Positions 8,032-15,696 of a stretch of DNA of 64,000 nucleotides are shown piece after piece. Made by a program: the position numbers and the translations under genes. The stretch covers positions 1-64,000 of the forward strand of contig NZ_PDOC01000017.1 in NCBI RefSeq assembly GCF_002760655.1. The letters run 5' to 3'. Position 1 is the stretch's first letter. The number at the start of each line of letters is the position of its first letter. This DNA comes from Massilia eurypsychrophila (GTDB taxonomy: Bacteria; Pseudomonadota; Gammaproteobacteria; Burkholderiales; Burkholderiaceae_D). The notes under the pieces are model-generated. The model saw only the letters and a list, made by a program, of their open reading frames with translations, searched no databases and was not told where the DNA came from.

Positions 8032-10692
8032 ATGAACACGATCGTCGTTTTTTGTCACCTGCGCTGGGACTTCGTCTACCAACGGCCGCAACAGTTACTG
8101 ACGCGGCTGGCGCGACATTACCGCATCTTGTTCGTCGAGGAGCCGGTGTTCGACGACGCCGCGCCCTTCATGGAACAGACCAGTCCGGCCCCGAACGTGA
8201 CCGTCTGCCGCGCCCATACGCCGATCCTGGCCTGCGGCTTCCACGACGATCAGATCCCGCTGCTGCAGCCGCTGCTCGCGGACCTGGTACCGCCCGGCGA
8301 GCAACCGATCGCCTGGTTCTACACACCGATGGCGCTGCCGCTGCTGCAACAACTGCAGGCGAGCCTGGTGGTGTACGACTGCATGGATGAACTGGCGGCA
8401 TTCAAGAATCCGCCGAAGCAATTGCTGCAGCGCGAAAGCGCGCTGCTGAACCTTGCCGACCTGGTGTTCGCCGGCGGCCCCAGCCTGTACGAGGCCAAGC
8501 GCGAGCGCCATGCCAATGCCCACTGCTTTCCAAGCAGTGTCGACGTCGGCCATTTCGGCCAGGCGCTGGCGCGCGAGACGAGCCATCCGGCGCAGCAACA
8601 TATCGCCCATCCGCGGCTCGGCTTCTATGGCGTCATCGATGAACGTTTCGATGCCACGCTGACCGCGGCGCTGGCCGATGCCCACCCGGAGTGGCAGATC
8701 GTGCTGGTCGGCCCGGTGCTCAAAGTCGATCCCGGCAGCCTGCCGGGCAGGCCGAACATCCATTACCTGGGCCAGCAGCCGTACCAGGCGCTGCCGCAGC
8801 TGCTGGCCGGCTGGGACGTCTGCCTGTTGCCGTTTGCGCTGAACGAGGCGACCCGGTTCATCAGCCCGACCAAGGTGCTGGAATACATGGCCGCTGAATT
8901 GCCGAGCGTGAGCACGCCGATAGCCGACGTCGTCGAGCCATATGGCCACGTCGTCGCGATCGCCGACGGCGCCGCCGAATTCATCGCCGCCTGCGAAGCG
9001 GCGCTGGCGATGACGCTCGAACAGCGCGAGGCGAAACGGGCATCCATGCGCGCCATTGTCGCCAGCACGTCGTGGGATGTGACGGCCGCGGCCATGCGTG
9101 AATTGTTGATCAGCACGGCGCCCCGTCAGGCGCCGGCGCGCTTCCCGGCGCGCGGCGCAAACGGCGCCGACGCCACCGTCGCTGCCGCATCGCCGAAAGT
9201 CAATCCCTTGCGCTCCCAGGGTGGCGCGCAAAACGTGCGCACCGTCATCGTCGGCGCCGGGCCGACCGGCCTGTCCGCGGCCTACCACTTGCGCGAAGAC
9301 GCTGTACTGCTCGACAAGAATGCCAACGTCGGCGGCTGGTGCCGGTCGATCGACGACCACGGCTTTACGTTCGACCACGCCGGCCACATCATGTTCTCGA
9401 ACGACCAGTACGTCCTCAAGCTGTATCAGACTTTGCTGGGCGATAACTTGCACTGGCAGGACCGTGAAGCCTGGATCTACAGCAAGCAGGTGTACACGCG
9501 CTATCCGTTCCAGGGCGCCTTGTACGGCTTGCCTCCGAAGGTGATCAGTGAATGCATCGTCGGCGCCGTTGAAGCGCGCTTCGGCGCGCTCGAATCTGTC
9601 GGCGCCGCCGCCGGCACGGCAGCGCCGGTCAAGCCGATCGACGATTGCTGCGCCGACGGCACCGCCTGTGTGGCGAACACGACCGCGAACACGACCGCGA
9701 ACACGACCGCGATCGCCCCGCGCAAACGCGACACGCAGAACTTCGAGGAATTCATCTACAAGATATGGGGCAAGGGCATCGCCAAGCACTTTGCGATTCC
9801 ATACAACCGCAAGCTGTGGACGCTGCCGCTGACGGAAATGGAAACCTCGTGGCTGGGCGGGCGCGTGCCGCTGCCCGACCTCGAACAGATCATCGAAGGC
9901 GCGCTTGAGCCGGTGGCCAAGCCGATGGGCCCTAACGCGCGTTTCGGCTACCCGCTGCGCGGCGGCTTTCAGGCGCTGATGGAAGGGTTCTTGCCACACA
10001 TTAAAGGCAAGCTCGAACTGGGCGCGGAGGCGGCGCAACTGCTGCCGCGCGAACATGTGCTGGTGATGGCCGATGGCAGCCGCTACCGTTACGAACACCT
10101 GGTCAGCACGATGCCGTTGCCCGAACTGGTCAAACTGGCCGGCGCCGAAGTGCCGGAAGAGGTGCGCGCCGCCGCGCGTGGCCTGCGTCACCTGTCGGTG
10201 CGCTGTGTCAATCTCGGCGTGGCGCGCGAGAACCTGACCGACAAGCACTGGATCTACTACCCGGAAGAGACGATATTTCACCGCATCTTTGTGCAAGGAA
10301 ATGCCAGCCCGCATTGCAACCCGCCAGGCGGCTTCGGATTGACCTGTGAGATTTCGTATTCGCCGTGGAAGCCGCTGCCGGTCGATGGCCAGGCACTGAT
10401 CGACCGCTGCATCGAAGATTGCATCAACGTCACGATGCTGCGGCCAGACGACAAGATCATCACCGCCAACATGGTCAACATGCCGTATGCCTATGTCGTC
10501 TATGACCACGCACGCGCCGCCAATGTGGAACTGGTGAAGGCCTGGCTGGCCCGCTACGACATCATCCTGGCCGGACGCTACAGCGAGTGGGAATACTACA
10601 ATTCGGACCATGCATTCTTGGCCGGCAAGAAAGCTGCCGAGACCGTACTGGCGCAACGTGCGGACAGGGCGAAGACGGTCGGTTCGGACTGA
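8032..10692 (+). CDS. glycosyltransferase / FAD-dependent oxidoreductase fusion
   Basis: The 886-residue protein joins two enzymes. Residues 1-365 are a GT-B glycosyltransferase related to GT4/TuaH-like proteins (RPQQLLTRLARHYRILFVEEP near the N-terminus, SPTKVLEYMAAELPSVSTP in the donor site). Residues 400-880 are a flavoprotein starting with a Rossmann motif (VIVGAGPTGLSAAYHL) and similar to UDP-galactopyranose mutase or protoporphyrinogen oxidase-like amine oxidases (DHAGHIMF, RYPFQGALYGLP). An insert near residues 545-565 carries a 12-bp triplicate repeat (ANTTANTTANTT). An AAGGAG site lies 6 bases before the ATG. It follows the GH2 gene by 93 bp and probably belongs to the same glycan operon. 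The exact substrate is unknown. Confidence 0.82.
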   Translation: MNTIVVFCHLRWDFVYQRPQQLLTRLARHYRILFVEEPVFDDAAPFMEQTSPAPNVTVCRAHTPILACGFHDDQIPLLQPLLADLVPPGEQPIAWFYTPMALPLLQQLQASLVVYDCMDELAAFKNPPKQLLQRESALLNLADLVFAGGPSLYEAKRERHANAHCFPSSVDVGHFGQALARETSHPAQQHIAHPRLGFYGVIDERFDATLTAALADAHPEWQIVLVGPVLKVDPGSLPGRPNIHYLGQQPYQALPQLLAGWDVCLLPFALNEATRFISPTKVLEYMAAELPSVSTPIADVVEPYGHVVAIADGAAEFIAACEAALAMTLEQREAKRASMRAIVASTSWDVTAAAMRELLISTAPRQAPARFPARGANGADATVAAASPKVNPLRSQGGAQNVRTVIVGAGPTGLSAAYHLREDAVLLDKNANVGGWCRSIDDHGFTFDHAGHIMFSNDQYVLKLYQTLLGDNLHWQDREAWIYSKQVYTRYPFQGALYGLPPKVISECIVGAVEARFGALESVGAAAGTAAPVKPIDDCCADGTACVANTTANTTANTTAIAPRKRDTQNFEEFIYKIWGKGIAKHFAIPYNRKLWTLPLTEMETSWLGGRVPLPDLEQIIEGALEPVAKPMGPNARFGYPLRGGFQALMEGFLPHIKGKLELGAEAAQLLPREHVLVMADGSRYRYEHLVSTMPLPELVKLAGAEVPEEVRAAARGLRHLSVRCVNLGVARENLTDKHWIYYPEETIFHRIFVQGNASPHCNPPGGFGLTCEISYSPWKPLPVDGQALIDRCIEDCINVTMLRPDDKIITANMVNMPYAYVVYDHARAANVELVKAWLARYDIILAGRYSEWEYYNSDHAFLAGKKAAETVLAQRADRAKTVGSD
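9675..9710 (+). repeat. 12-bp tandem repeat, 3 copies, inside the fusion gene
   Basis: The unit GAACACGACCGC occurs three times without mismatch (9675-9686, 9687-9698, 9699-9710). It encodes N-T-T-A repeats in a low-complexity insert of the flavoprotein half. The length is a multiple of three, so copy changes would keep the frame. Confidence 0.9.
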
Positions 10693-11259
10693 TGTACGGG
10701 GGTGCGACCTGGAGATGCCGGTAATAAATGGCCGCCATGGCTCAAGTCCTGGCCGGTCTGTTGGGAAAGGCTGTTCAGCTCGCGCCAGACACAACGCGCG
10801 TCGAGTTCGTGTGAGGACGTGACGCATGTAGCGCTAGCGCCGGCATGACTGTCTTGCGCGAGTCGGGAAAAGCCGACAAGGTCAATCACCGCCCAGCCCA
10901 GGTTCGACATCAGTGCGCGTTAGCAAAAGCACCATCAGCACCTTGCCCGGCTGGATGACGTCGCCGCGTTCAGCAAAGCTTGGCAGCACGGTGTCGTGCC
11001 GTTTCCCGGCATCGCCGTTCGATACGCGGACGGGCATGGCTCATTGCCACTGCGCTGCGCTGTCGGCGAAGGTGGAGGACCCCTGGCATCCTAAGTTTGG
11101 CGACGGCTCGATGAACTTGCGCGCATCGCCCGATCTCCGCTTTAGGGCAAGGCCTCAGTAATGCACCTGCCGCGACCCGGGTGACGCGCTGCGGCGGCCG
11201 ACGCCATGATCGACGCCGGCCGCATGCCACTGGTGGGAAGCAGATGGCGTGGCCTCGCG
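10693..11259. other. intergenic region with possible decayed coding sequence
   Basis: This gap of about 565 bp shows no credible intact gene. On the minus strand around 10916-10980 one frame reads AERGDVIQPGKVLMVL, which resembles the 'GDvVqPGkvLm' stretch of HlyD-type periplasmic adaptors. It is interrupted upstream by a stop at 11041-11043 and downstream at about 10888. It may be a leftover of such a gene, but the match is short. Other frames in this interval have no ribosome site or recognisable motif. Confidence 0.3.
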
Positions 11260-11928
11260 TCAGTGGGAGATAGCGCCGTCGCTCATGTTGACCCGGTCGC
11301 CCATGCGGTAGGTTGGGGGAGTTGCCTGGGTGACGACCAGGGTCGTGCCATCGTCCATGCGTAACGTGACGCGGTACATTCTGTCTTCGCCCATCGACGA
11401 TGAGCCGGTGGTGCCGGTGCCGCTACCGCCGACTGCACCCGTGCCGCTTTTGGGCACCGCTTCGATTGCCATTACCATGGCGTTTGGCGCCATCGTGCCT
11501 GCAGAAGACGAGCCGGTCGACGGAGTCTGTTGCGACTGACCAGCCGCGCTGCCGCTGGCGGTGCCCGCCATGCCGCCTGCGCCGCCTTCGGTGTCCATGG
11601 TGCTGGTCGAGCCAGTGGTGCCGGTGCCCGTAGTGGTGCCCGAGCCGCTGCCGCCGCCAGTACCGCCGGCGCCGCTGGTGCCGCCACTGCCGGTGCTGCT
11701 GCCGCTGCCCATGCTGCCGCCACTCCCACTGCCGCTGCCCATGCTGCTGTCGCTGCCACTGCCGCTGGTGCCGCTGCCCATGCTGCTGCTGCCGCTGCCA
11801 CTGCTGCTGGTGCCGCTACCCGTGGCGCCTGAGCCATCATCCGACATCTTTCCGCGCATGGTGCCGCAGCCTGCCAGCGCCAGTGCCAGCAGGCCCGCCA
11901 GTACCACGCTCTGTTGTTTTCGATTCAT
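11260..11928 (-). CDS. Ser/Gly-rich lipoprotein with C-terminal beta-domain
   Basis: This 222-residue protein begins with a lipoprotein signal (VLAGLLALALAGC, lipobox LALAGC), so Cys21 should be lipidated. Residues 30-120 are a low-complexity Ser-Gly-Thr-Met tract (GSGSSSMGSGTSGSG), likely an extended stalk. The last 45 residues (YRVTLRMDDGTTLVVTQATP, YRMGDRVNM) resemble the small beta-domain found at the end of SlyB-like outer-membrane lipoproteins. AAGGAG lies 6 bases before ATG 11928. The leader is closely related to that of the small lipoprotein gene at 12144-12353, pointing to shared control. Function unknown; an envelope location is well supported. Confidence 0.8.
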   Translation of the reverse strand: MNRKQQSVVLAGLLALALAGCGTMRGKMSDDGSGATGSGTSSSGSGSSSMGSGTSGSGSDSSMGSGSGSGGSMGSGSSTGSGGTSGAGGTGGGSGSGTTTGTGTTGSTSTMDTEGGAGGMAGTASGSAAGQSQQTPSTGSSSAGTMAPNAMVMAIEAVPKSGTGAVGGSGTGTTGSSSMGEDRMYRVTLRMDDGTTLVVTQATPPTYRMGDRVNMSDGAISH

Positions 11929-11952
11929 GATCAACTCCTTATATTGGATGTC

Positions 11953-12085
11953 TTACAGTGGGTGTGTGCGTGACGTGCCGCTTGCCACGAGGGTAAGAGG
12001 GGCTAACCGCGCGTACGTTCGGCGGCACCGGGCAGCACATGACGCAAATCAAACGAAGCTTGTCTCGTTCTGGTTGCTGCCACTG
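11953..12085 (-). promoter_or_regulatory. leader region, copy A, shared by two lipoprotein genes
   Basis: This stretch upstream of the lipoprotein at 11260-11928 aligns over about 110 bp with 12384-12500 upstream of the small lipoprotein. Shared blocks include GTGTGTGCGTGACG, TGCCAC, GTAAGAGGGGC and (on the plus strand) GATCAAAC or AATCAAAC. On the minus strand 12052-12039 reads TTGATTTGCGTCAT, which differs from the FNR consensus TTGAT-N4-RTCAA by one base. This looks like a duplicated regulatory leader. Confidence 0.55.
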
Positions 12086-12143
12086 TGTTGCGGCCGAAGT
12101 CCGATCGACCTGTTGCCAGGCCCCGGACGCACCGCCGCGATTG

Positions 12144-12353
12144 TTAGTTCTGAACGCTTCCTGCCCCTGTGCCGGTAGTGCTCTTGGCAGTGGTGCTGCC
12201 GGCGCCGGCATCACCGGCGCCGGCGGCCGGAGGCGATCCGGCGCTTGGACTTGCGGCCGGGCTGGTGCCGCTGGTATTTCTCCAGGGGAGATAGCTGCAC
12301 GCCGCCAGCGAGAACGCCAGCAGGCCCAGGATCACGCTTTGTGTACGCTTCAT
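12144..12353 (-). CDS. small lipoprotein
   Basis: This 69-residue product has a lipoprotein signal (VILGLLAFSLAACS, lipobox LAAC). After the Cys it carries only a Ser/Ala/Pro/Gly/Thr-rich tail with no fold-like pattern. GAGGAG lies 6 bases before ATG 12353. Its upstream region is a close copy of that in front of the neighbouring lipoprotein gene, so the pair are probably co-regulated duplicates whose mature parts have diverged. Similar small lipoproteins in Oxalobacteraceae are uncharacterised. Confidence 0.7.
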   Translation of the reverse strand: MKRTQSVILGLLAFSLAACSYLPWRNTSGTSPAASPSAGSPPAAGAGDAGAGSTTAKSTTGTGAGSVQN

Positions 12354-12383
12354 ATTCAACTCCTCGATTGTTGGTGTTTTCCA

Positions 12384-12500
12384 TGTGTGTGCGTGACGAT
12401 GCCGCGTGCCACTGGAGTAAGAGGGGCGAATTGGCGCGACGTTCCGGCTGAGCGGAGGCAGCGTGAGGCAGATCAAACTGTCGAGTAGTTTGTTTCTGCC
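12384..12500 (-). promoter_or_regulatory. leader region, copy B, shared by two lipoprotein genes
   Basis: This is the second copy of the leader described at 11953-12085. The segment corresponding to the FNR-like box reads TTGATCTGCCTCAC on the minus strand (12476-12463). Its left half-site is intact but the right half is degraded, so the two genes may respond differently. Its far end lies next to the stop of the VanZ-like gene. Confidence 0.5.
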
Positions 12501-12509
12501 CGGTAAGCT

Positions 12510-12905
12510 CTAGCGCGTGCTTGCCATGTTGGGCAGCACAGCCCACAGCAAGGCGGAAGTGAGGGTCGCGGCGCTGCAGTCGACCAGCCAGTCGCCGATC
12601 GATGCGCCGCGATAGGGAAACAGGCTCTGCAGCAGTTCGTCGCCGGCGCCCATCAGTGCAACTGTCAGCACCGCTTTTAGTGCCCGGCTGCGCAGGCTGC
12701 CTTCGCTGCCGGTGAAAACCAGCAACGTCAGCCCGGCATAGGCCAGTGAGTGCAACACCACGCCGGTGGCGTAATGGCCGATTTCGGCACGGGCACCGGG
12801 AATCGAACCCATCACGAGGATTGCCGCATAGATCAGCAGCGCACAGAAATAACGCAGTTTGCGCAGTTTAGGGTCAAGAACGAGCAGGGAAAAGAGGGCG
12901 TGCAT
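12510..12905 (-). CDS. VanZ family membrane protein
   Basis: This 131-residue protein has four predicted membrane helices (residues 18-35, 45-65, 75-92, 108-127) and the VanZ-like pattern of a SIPGA loop, HY...HSLAYAGL and a GDELLQSLFPYRGASIGDWLVD stretch. VanZ relatives occur widely as small inner-membrane proteins; only a few affect glycopeptide resistance. No resistance genes are near, so a general envelope role is more likely. The ATG at 12905 has only a weak ribosome site. Confidence 0.75.
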   Translation of the reverse strand: MHALFSLLVLDPKLRKLRYFCALLIYAAILVMGSIPGARAEIGHYATGVVLHSLAYAGLTLLVFTGSEGSLRSRALKAVLTVALMGAGDELLQSLFPYRGASIGDWLVDCSAATLTSALLWAVLPNMASTR

Positions 12906-12993
12906 CAGGACAACCAGGGCGAAAGCGGCAAGGATAGCATGTCGCTGCGAACGCCCTGGTGGGGCGGACGGCCTGGAGCGGCCGGTTTGGTGA

Positions 12994-13320
12994 TCAGATT
13001 GTCAACGCACCGGCGCCGTTGGGATAATGGGCGTCAAAACAGCCGTGGCAGCCGGCGCAGAACAGGTGGGCGCTACGCACGCTACGTTGCCGGAGTACCA
13101 GTTTCAAATGGGTTTGGGCACACTTTGGGCAGGATTCGCGGATGCTGCCGCAGGTTGTCAGGTTGATGGGCGTGTCGTCGTCGTCGAGATGATCGATGAC
13201 GGCGCGCGGATCGAGTTCAGTCAGGATCAGGCGATCTTCATCGCGTGGCTGGCGCCGGCTGTGAACGGCATTGGATCCGCTTGCATGGTTCGATGTTGTT
13301 TCAAAGGCGAGAAAGCTCAT
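12994..13320 (-). CDS. small zinc-ribbon protein
   Basis: This 108-residue soluble protein is unusual in its C-terminal half, which has paired Cys motifs (ESCPKCAQ and FCAGCHGCFD) spaced like a zinc ribbon. The N-terminal half is polar and probably disordered. GGGAG lies 9 bases before ATG 13320. No family name is recognised. It stands alone between the VanZ-like gene and a terminator-rich gap. A nucleic-acid or protein-binding adaptor is possible but not shown. Confidence 0.55.
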   Translation of the reverse strand: MSFLAFETTSNHASGSNAVHSRRQPRDEDRLILTELDPRAVIDHLDDDDTPINLTTCGSIRESCPKCAQTHLKLVLRQRSVRSAHLFCAGCHGCFDAHYPNGAGALTI

Positions 13321-13440
13321 TCGATAGACTCCCTTTACTTCGAGGTGTTGATAGATAAACCAGTCGGGCGAACTTCATCATAGTAGATGCTGCGCCATGT
13401 ACAAGCTGTTAATCCTGCTGTGTCTCAAAGCGTGTTGCCG

Positions 13441-13574
13441 AAAAAAAATGCCCACCGGTTAAGGCGGGCAAACCCAAGATCGGGCCAAGAGAGGGGAAAC
13501 CGGAGTGGCGTGCCCCCGTTAGAGGAAGACACGCCTGGCTGCGATCACGCATATCGGTTGCGTGTATGCAGATG
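13441..13574 (-). ncRNA. candidate small RNA with strong Rho-independent terminator
   Basis: On the minus strand a good -10 box TATACT (13586-13581) would start transcription near 13574. The region ends in a terminator (UGCCCGCC-UUAACC-GGUGGGCA, 13470-13449) followed by eight U. Inside is a 6-bp stem GGCGTG/CACGCC and pyrimidine-rich single-strand candidates (CUUCCUCU, CCCCUCUC) that could pair with ribosome sites. No clear -35 box is seen. The reading frame across the region has no protein-like features. It could instead be the decayed tail of a longer transcript. Confidence 0.4.
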
Positions 13575-13681
13575 AAACTAAGTATAGGCAGCACGTGTGA
13601 CGCGAGCATGACAATGCTCAAACGTGCACGGCTTTGCTGGCGAACGAACTGGGCCCAATTTTGTCGTCGTCGGCGCCGGAC

Positions 13682-13710
13682 AAAAAAAAGCCCGCTGGTG
13701 AAAGCGGGCT
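13682..13710 (-). terminator. terminator of ohr
   Basis: The minus-strand transcript forms AGCCCGC-TTTCACCA-GCGGGCT followed by eight U. It lies about 110 bases past the ohr stop codon and is separate from the terminator of the candidate small RNA further downstream. Confidence 0.8.
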
Positions 13711-13819
13711 GAAGACTATTTTCTTGGAGGAGAATAGTGGAGACAAGGCATAGTATGCTGCGGCGCCACATATATGTCCAATTGTCAAATTAGATATCGG
13801 ACATATAAATGCGTGATAA

Positions 13820-14245
13820 CTACTGTGGATTCACCGCGATGGTGACGTCAATATTGCCGCGCGTTGCGTTCGAGTACGGGCAAACCTGATGTGCCTTGGC
13901 GACGACTGCTTCGGCTGCGGCCTGTTCCATGCCAGGGGTGGTCACGGTCAGCGTCACCGCCAGGGCGAAACCGCCGGCCCCATCGGGACCGATGCCGACC
14001 TGGGCACCGACGCTGGCCGTCGCCGGCAGCGGGGTCTTCATGGCGCCGCCGACGAGCTTCATCGCCGACAGGAAGCACGCCGCGTAACCGCCAGCGAACA
14101 ACTGTTCAGGGTTGCTGCCTTCACCGCCGGCGCCGCCAAGTTGCTTGGGGGTCGACAGCGCGACGTCGAGCGCCTTGTCGCTGGAAATGGCGCGGCCGTC
14201 GCGGCCTCCGGTAGCGGTAGCTTGTGCGGTGTAGAGAACTTGCAT
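13820..14245 (-). CDS. ohr: organic hydroperoxide resistance protein Ohr
   Basis: This 141-residue OsmC-family peroxidase reduces organic hydroperoxides with a Cys pair. The two redox cysteines are in GYAACFLSAMK and HQVCPYSNATRGN, and GSNPEQLFAGGYAACF is the Ohr signature. The enzyme is cytoplasmic and depends on lipoyl thiols in studied species. AGGAG lies 6 bases before ATG 14245. It lies downstream of ohrR on the same strand with a 122-bp gap that carries an OhrR-type operator, so it can be induced on its own. Confidence 0.93.
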   Translation of the reverse strand: MQVLYTAQATATGGRDGRAISSDKALDVALSTPKQLGGAGGEGSNPEQLFAGGYAACFLSAMKLVGGAMKTPLPATASVGAQVGIGPDGAGGFALAVTLTVTTPGMEQAAAEAVVAKAHQVCPYSNATRGNIDVTIAVNPQ

Positions 14246-14304
14246 GGTTGACTCCTGGAATGTGGGGGAAGGCAGATGCGACTGCCAATGAAGCTATGGT
14301 ATCG

Positions 14305-14321
14305 CGCAATTAAATTGTGCG
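14305..14321 (-). promoter_or_regulatory. OhrR operator and ohr promoter
   Basis: The near-palindrome CGCAATTAAATTGTGCG resembles the AATT-rich operator of OhrR repressors. On the minus strand it sits exactly between a -35 (TTGCGC, 14323-14318) and a 17-bp-spaced -10 (TACCAT, about 14300-14295), so bound OhrR would block polymerase. The ohr ATG is about 50 bases downstream. Confidence 0.6.
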
Positions 14322-14367
14322 CAATATATTTATCGCTATCACCGCCATAGGCATTGCCATCGGTTCG

Positions 14368-14856
14368 TCACATGTTGTCGTCGATCGACTTGAACAAGTC
14401 GTCGCGCACCGCCGACAGTTCAGTGCGAAGGCGCCCGAGCGCGGCCGCTTCCTTGCCGCTGGCACACAGCAACTGTTCCGGGATCGGCAGCGCCTTGGCG
14501 CGCAGCGCGCGGCCGGCGGGGCTGAGCGAAATGCGCACCTGGCGCTCATCGTGCAGGTCGCGGTTGCGATCGACCAGGCCGTTCGCCTCGAGCCGTTTGA
14601 GCAGCGGGGTCAGCGTGCCCGAATCGAGAAACAGGCGGGCGCCGATGTCCTTGACGAGGATGCCGTCCTGCTCCCACAGCACCAGCATCACCAGGTACTG
14701 CGGGTATGTCAGGCCGAGGCCGTCGAGCAGCGGCTTGTAGGTGCGCGTGACGGCATGCGAGGCGGAATACAGCGCAAAGCAGAACTGGTTGTCGAGCGCC
14801 AGCATTGGCGCCGGCGCCGCCCCCGTTGCGCGATCCTGCTTCGGCGGCTTGGTCAT
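14368..14856 (-). CDS. ohrR: MarR-family peroxide-sensing repressor OhrR
   Basis: This 162-residue winged-helix repressor has the conserved reactive Cys of OhrR near its N-terminus (LDNQFCFALYSASHA), which is oxidised by organic hydroperoxides to release DNA. The DNA-binding helix region (LFLDSGTLTPLLKRLEANGLV) and the wing (RDLHDERQVRISLSPAG) are intact. Its ATG overlaps the SDR stop codon (ATGA), so it is translated as part of an SDR-ohrR operon, with ohr directly downstream. Confidence 0.9.
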   Translation of the reverse strand: MTKPPKQDRATGAAPAPMLALDNQFCFALYSASHAVTRTYKPLLDGLGLTYPQYLVMLVLWEQDGILVKDIGARLFLDSGTLTPLLKRLEANGLVDRNRDLHDERQVRISLSPAGRALRAKALPIPEQLLCASGKEAAALGRLRTELSAVRDDLFKSIDDNM

Positions 14857-15617
14857 GGCTTCACCGGCACCGTGTAGTTCAGCGCCAGCCGGCCACCGTC
14901 GGCGTAGATGGTCTGGCCGGTCATGTACGAAGCGTCGTCGCTGGCGAGGAAGGCGGCGATCGATGCGACCTCTTCCGGCTCGCCGCAGCGTCCCAGCGGA
15001 GTGCGCGAGAGGATGGTGTGGCGCGCTTCCGGGCTACCCAGCACCGCTTTCCTGGCCAGCTCGGTGAGGATGGTGCCGGGGCCGATGCCGTTGACGCGGA
15101 TGCCGTGCGGCGCCAGGCTTAGCGCCATCACCCGGGTCAGCTGGTTGACGCCGCCTTTCGAGACGACGTACGGGACCTGGTTCGGAATCGCCAGTTCGGA
15201 ATTGACGCTCGACATGTTGATGATGCAGCCGCTTTGCTGCTTGACCATTTCGCGCGCCGCGGCCTGGCCGCACAGGAACATCGATTTCAGGTTGATCCGC
15301 AGCACGCGGTCGAAATCGTCTTCGTGGAGGTCGAGAAAATCGGCGGCATGCGTGACGCCGGCGTTGTTGACGAGGATATCGATGCGGCCGAACGCCTGCA
15401 AGGTCGCGGCGATCATCGCGTCGACGTCCACTTTCTGGCTGACATCGGCAGCAAAAAATCGTGCCGCGTCACCGATCTGGGCGGCGGCCTGTTCGCCCTC
15501 CGGCCTGATGTCGACCAGCATCACGCGCGCGCCCTCGCGCACCAGGCGCTCGGCGCAGGCCAGGCCGATGCCCTGGGTGGCGCCGGTGACAATCGCAACT
15601 TTTTCGGCTAGCTTCAT
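14853..15617 (-). CDS. short-chain dehydrogenase/reductase, 3-oxoacyl-ACP reductase-like
   Basis: This 254-residue classical SDR has the NAD(P) motif TGATQGIG, a NNAG motif (LVNNAG), the catalytic Ser in NMSSVNS and YVVSK as the catalytic Tyr/Lys. The acidic VDIR after strand two suggests NAD rather than NADP. The substrate cannot be told. It is the first gene of an operon with ohrR (4-base overlap), so it may be expressed together with the peroxide regulator. Its start ATG 15617 has only a weak ribosome site (GAAAGCGA). Confidence 0.85.
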   Translation of the reverse strand: MKLAEKVAIVTGATQGIGLACAERLVREGARVMLVDIRPEGEQAAAQIGDAARFFAADVSQKVDVDAMIAATLQAFGRIDILVNNAGVTHAADFLDLHEDDFDRVLRINLKSMFLCGQAAAREMVKQQSGCIINMSSVNSELAIPNQVPYVVSKGGVNQLTRVMALSLAPHGIRVNGIGPGTILTELARKAVLGSPEARHTILSRTPLGRCGEPEEVASIAAFLASDDASYMTGQTIYADGGRLALNYTVPVKP

Positions 15618-15696
15618 GGATCGCTTTCAAACTGTTCGGTAATAGCGAATTTTACCTACAGCCGGCGGCCCATGTGCGGATTTCCTGCAATGCGAC

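Noticed and set aside
8095-10827. 910-codon minus-strand frame opposite the glycosyltransferase fusion
   Set aside because: Length is due to high GC at third codon positions; the plus-strand frame has two complete recognisable enzyme domains and a good ribosome site.
13409-13771. 120-codon minus-strand frame downstream of ohr
   Set aside because: It runs through two terminators and has no ribosome site or protein-like composition; the region is better explained by a small RNA.
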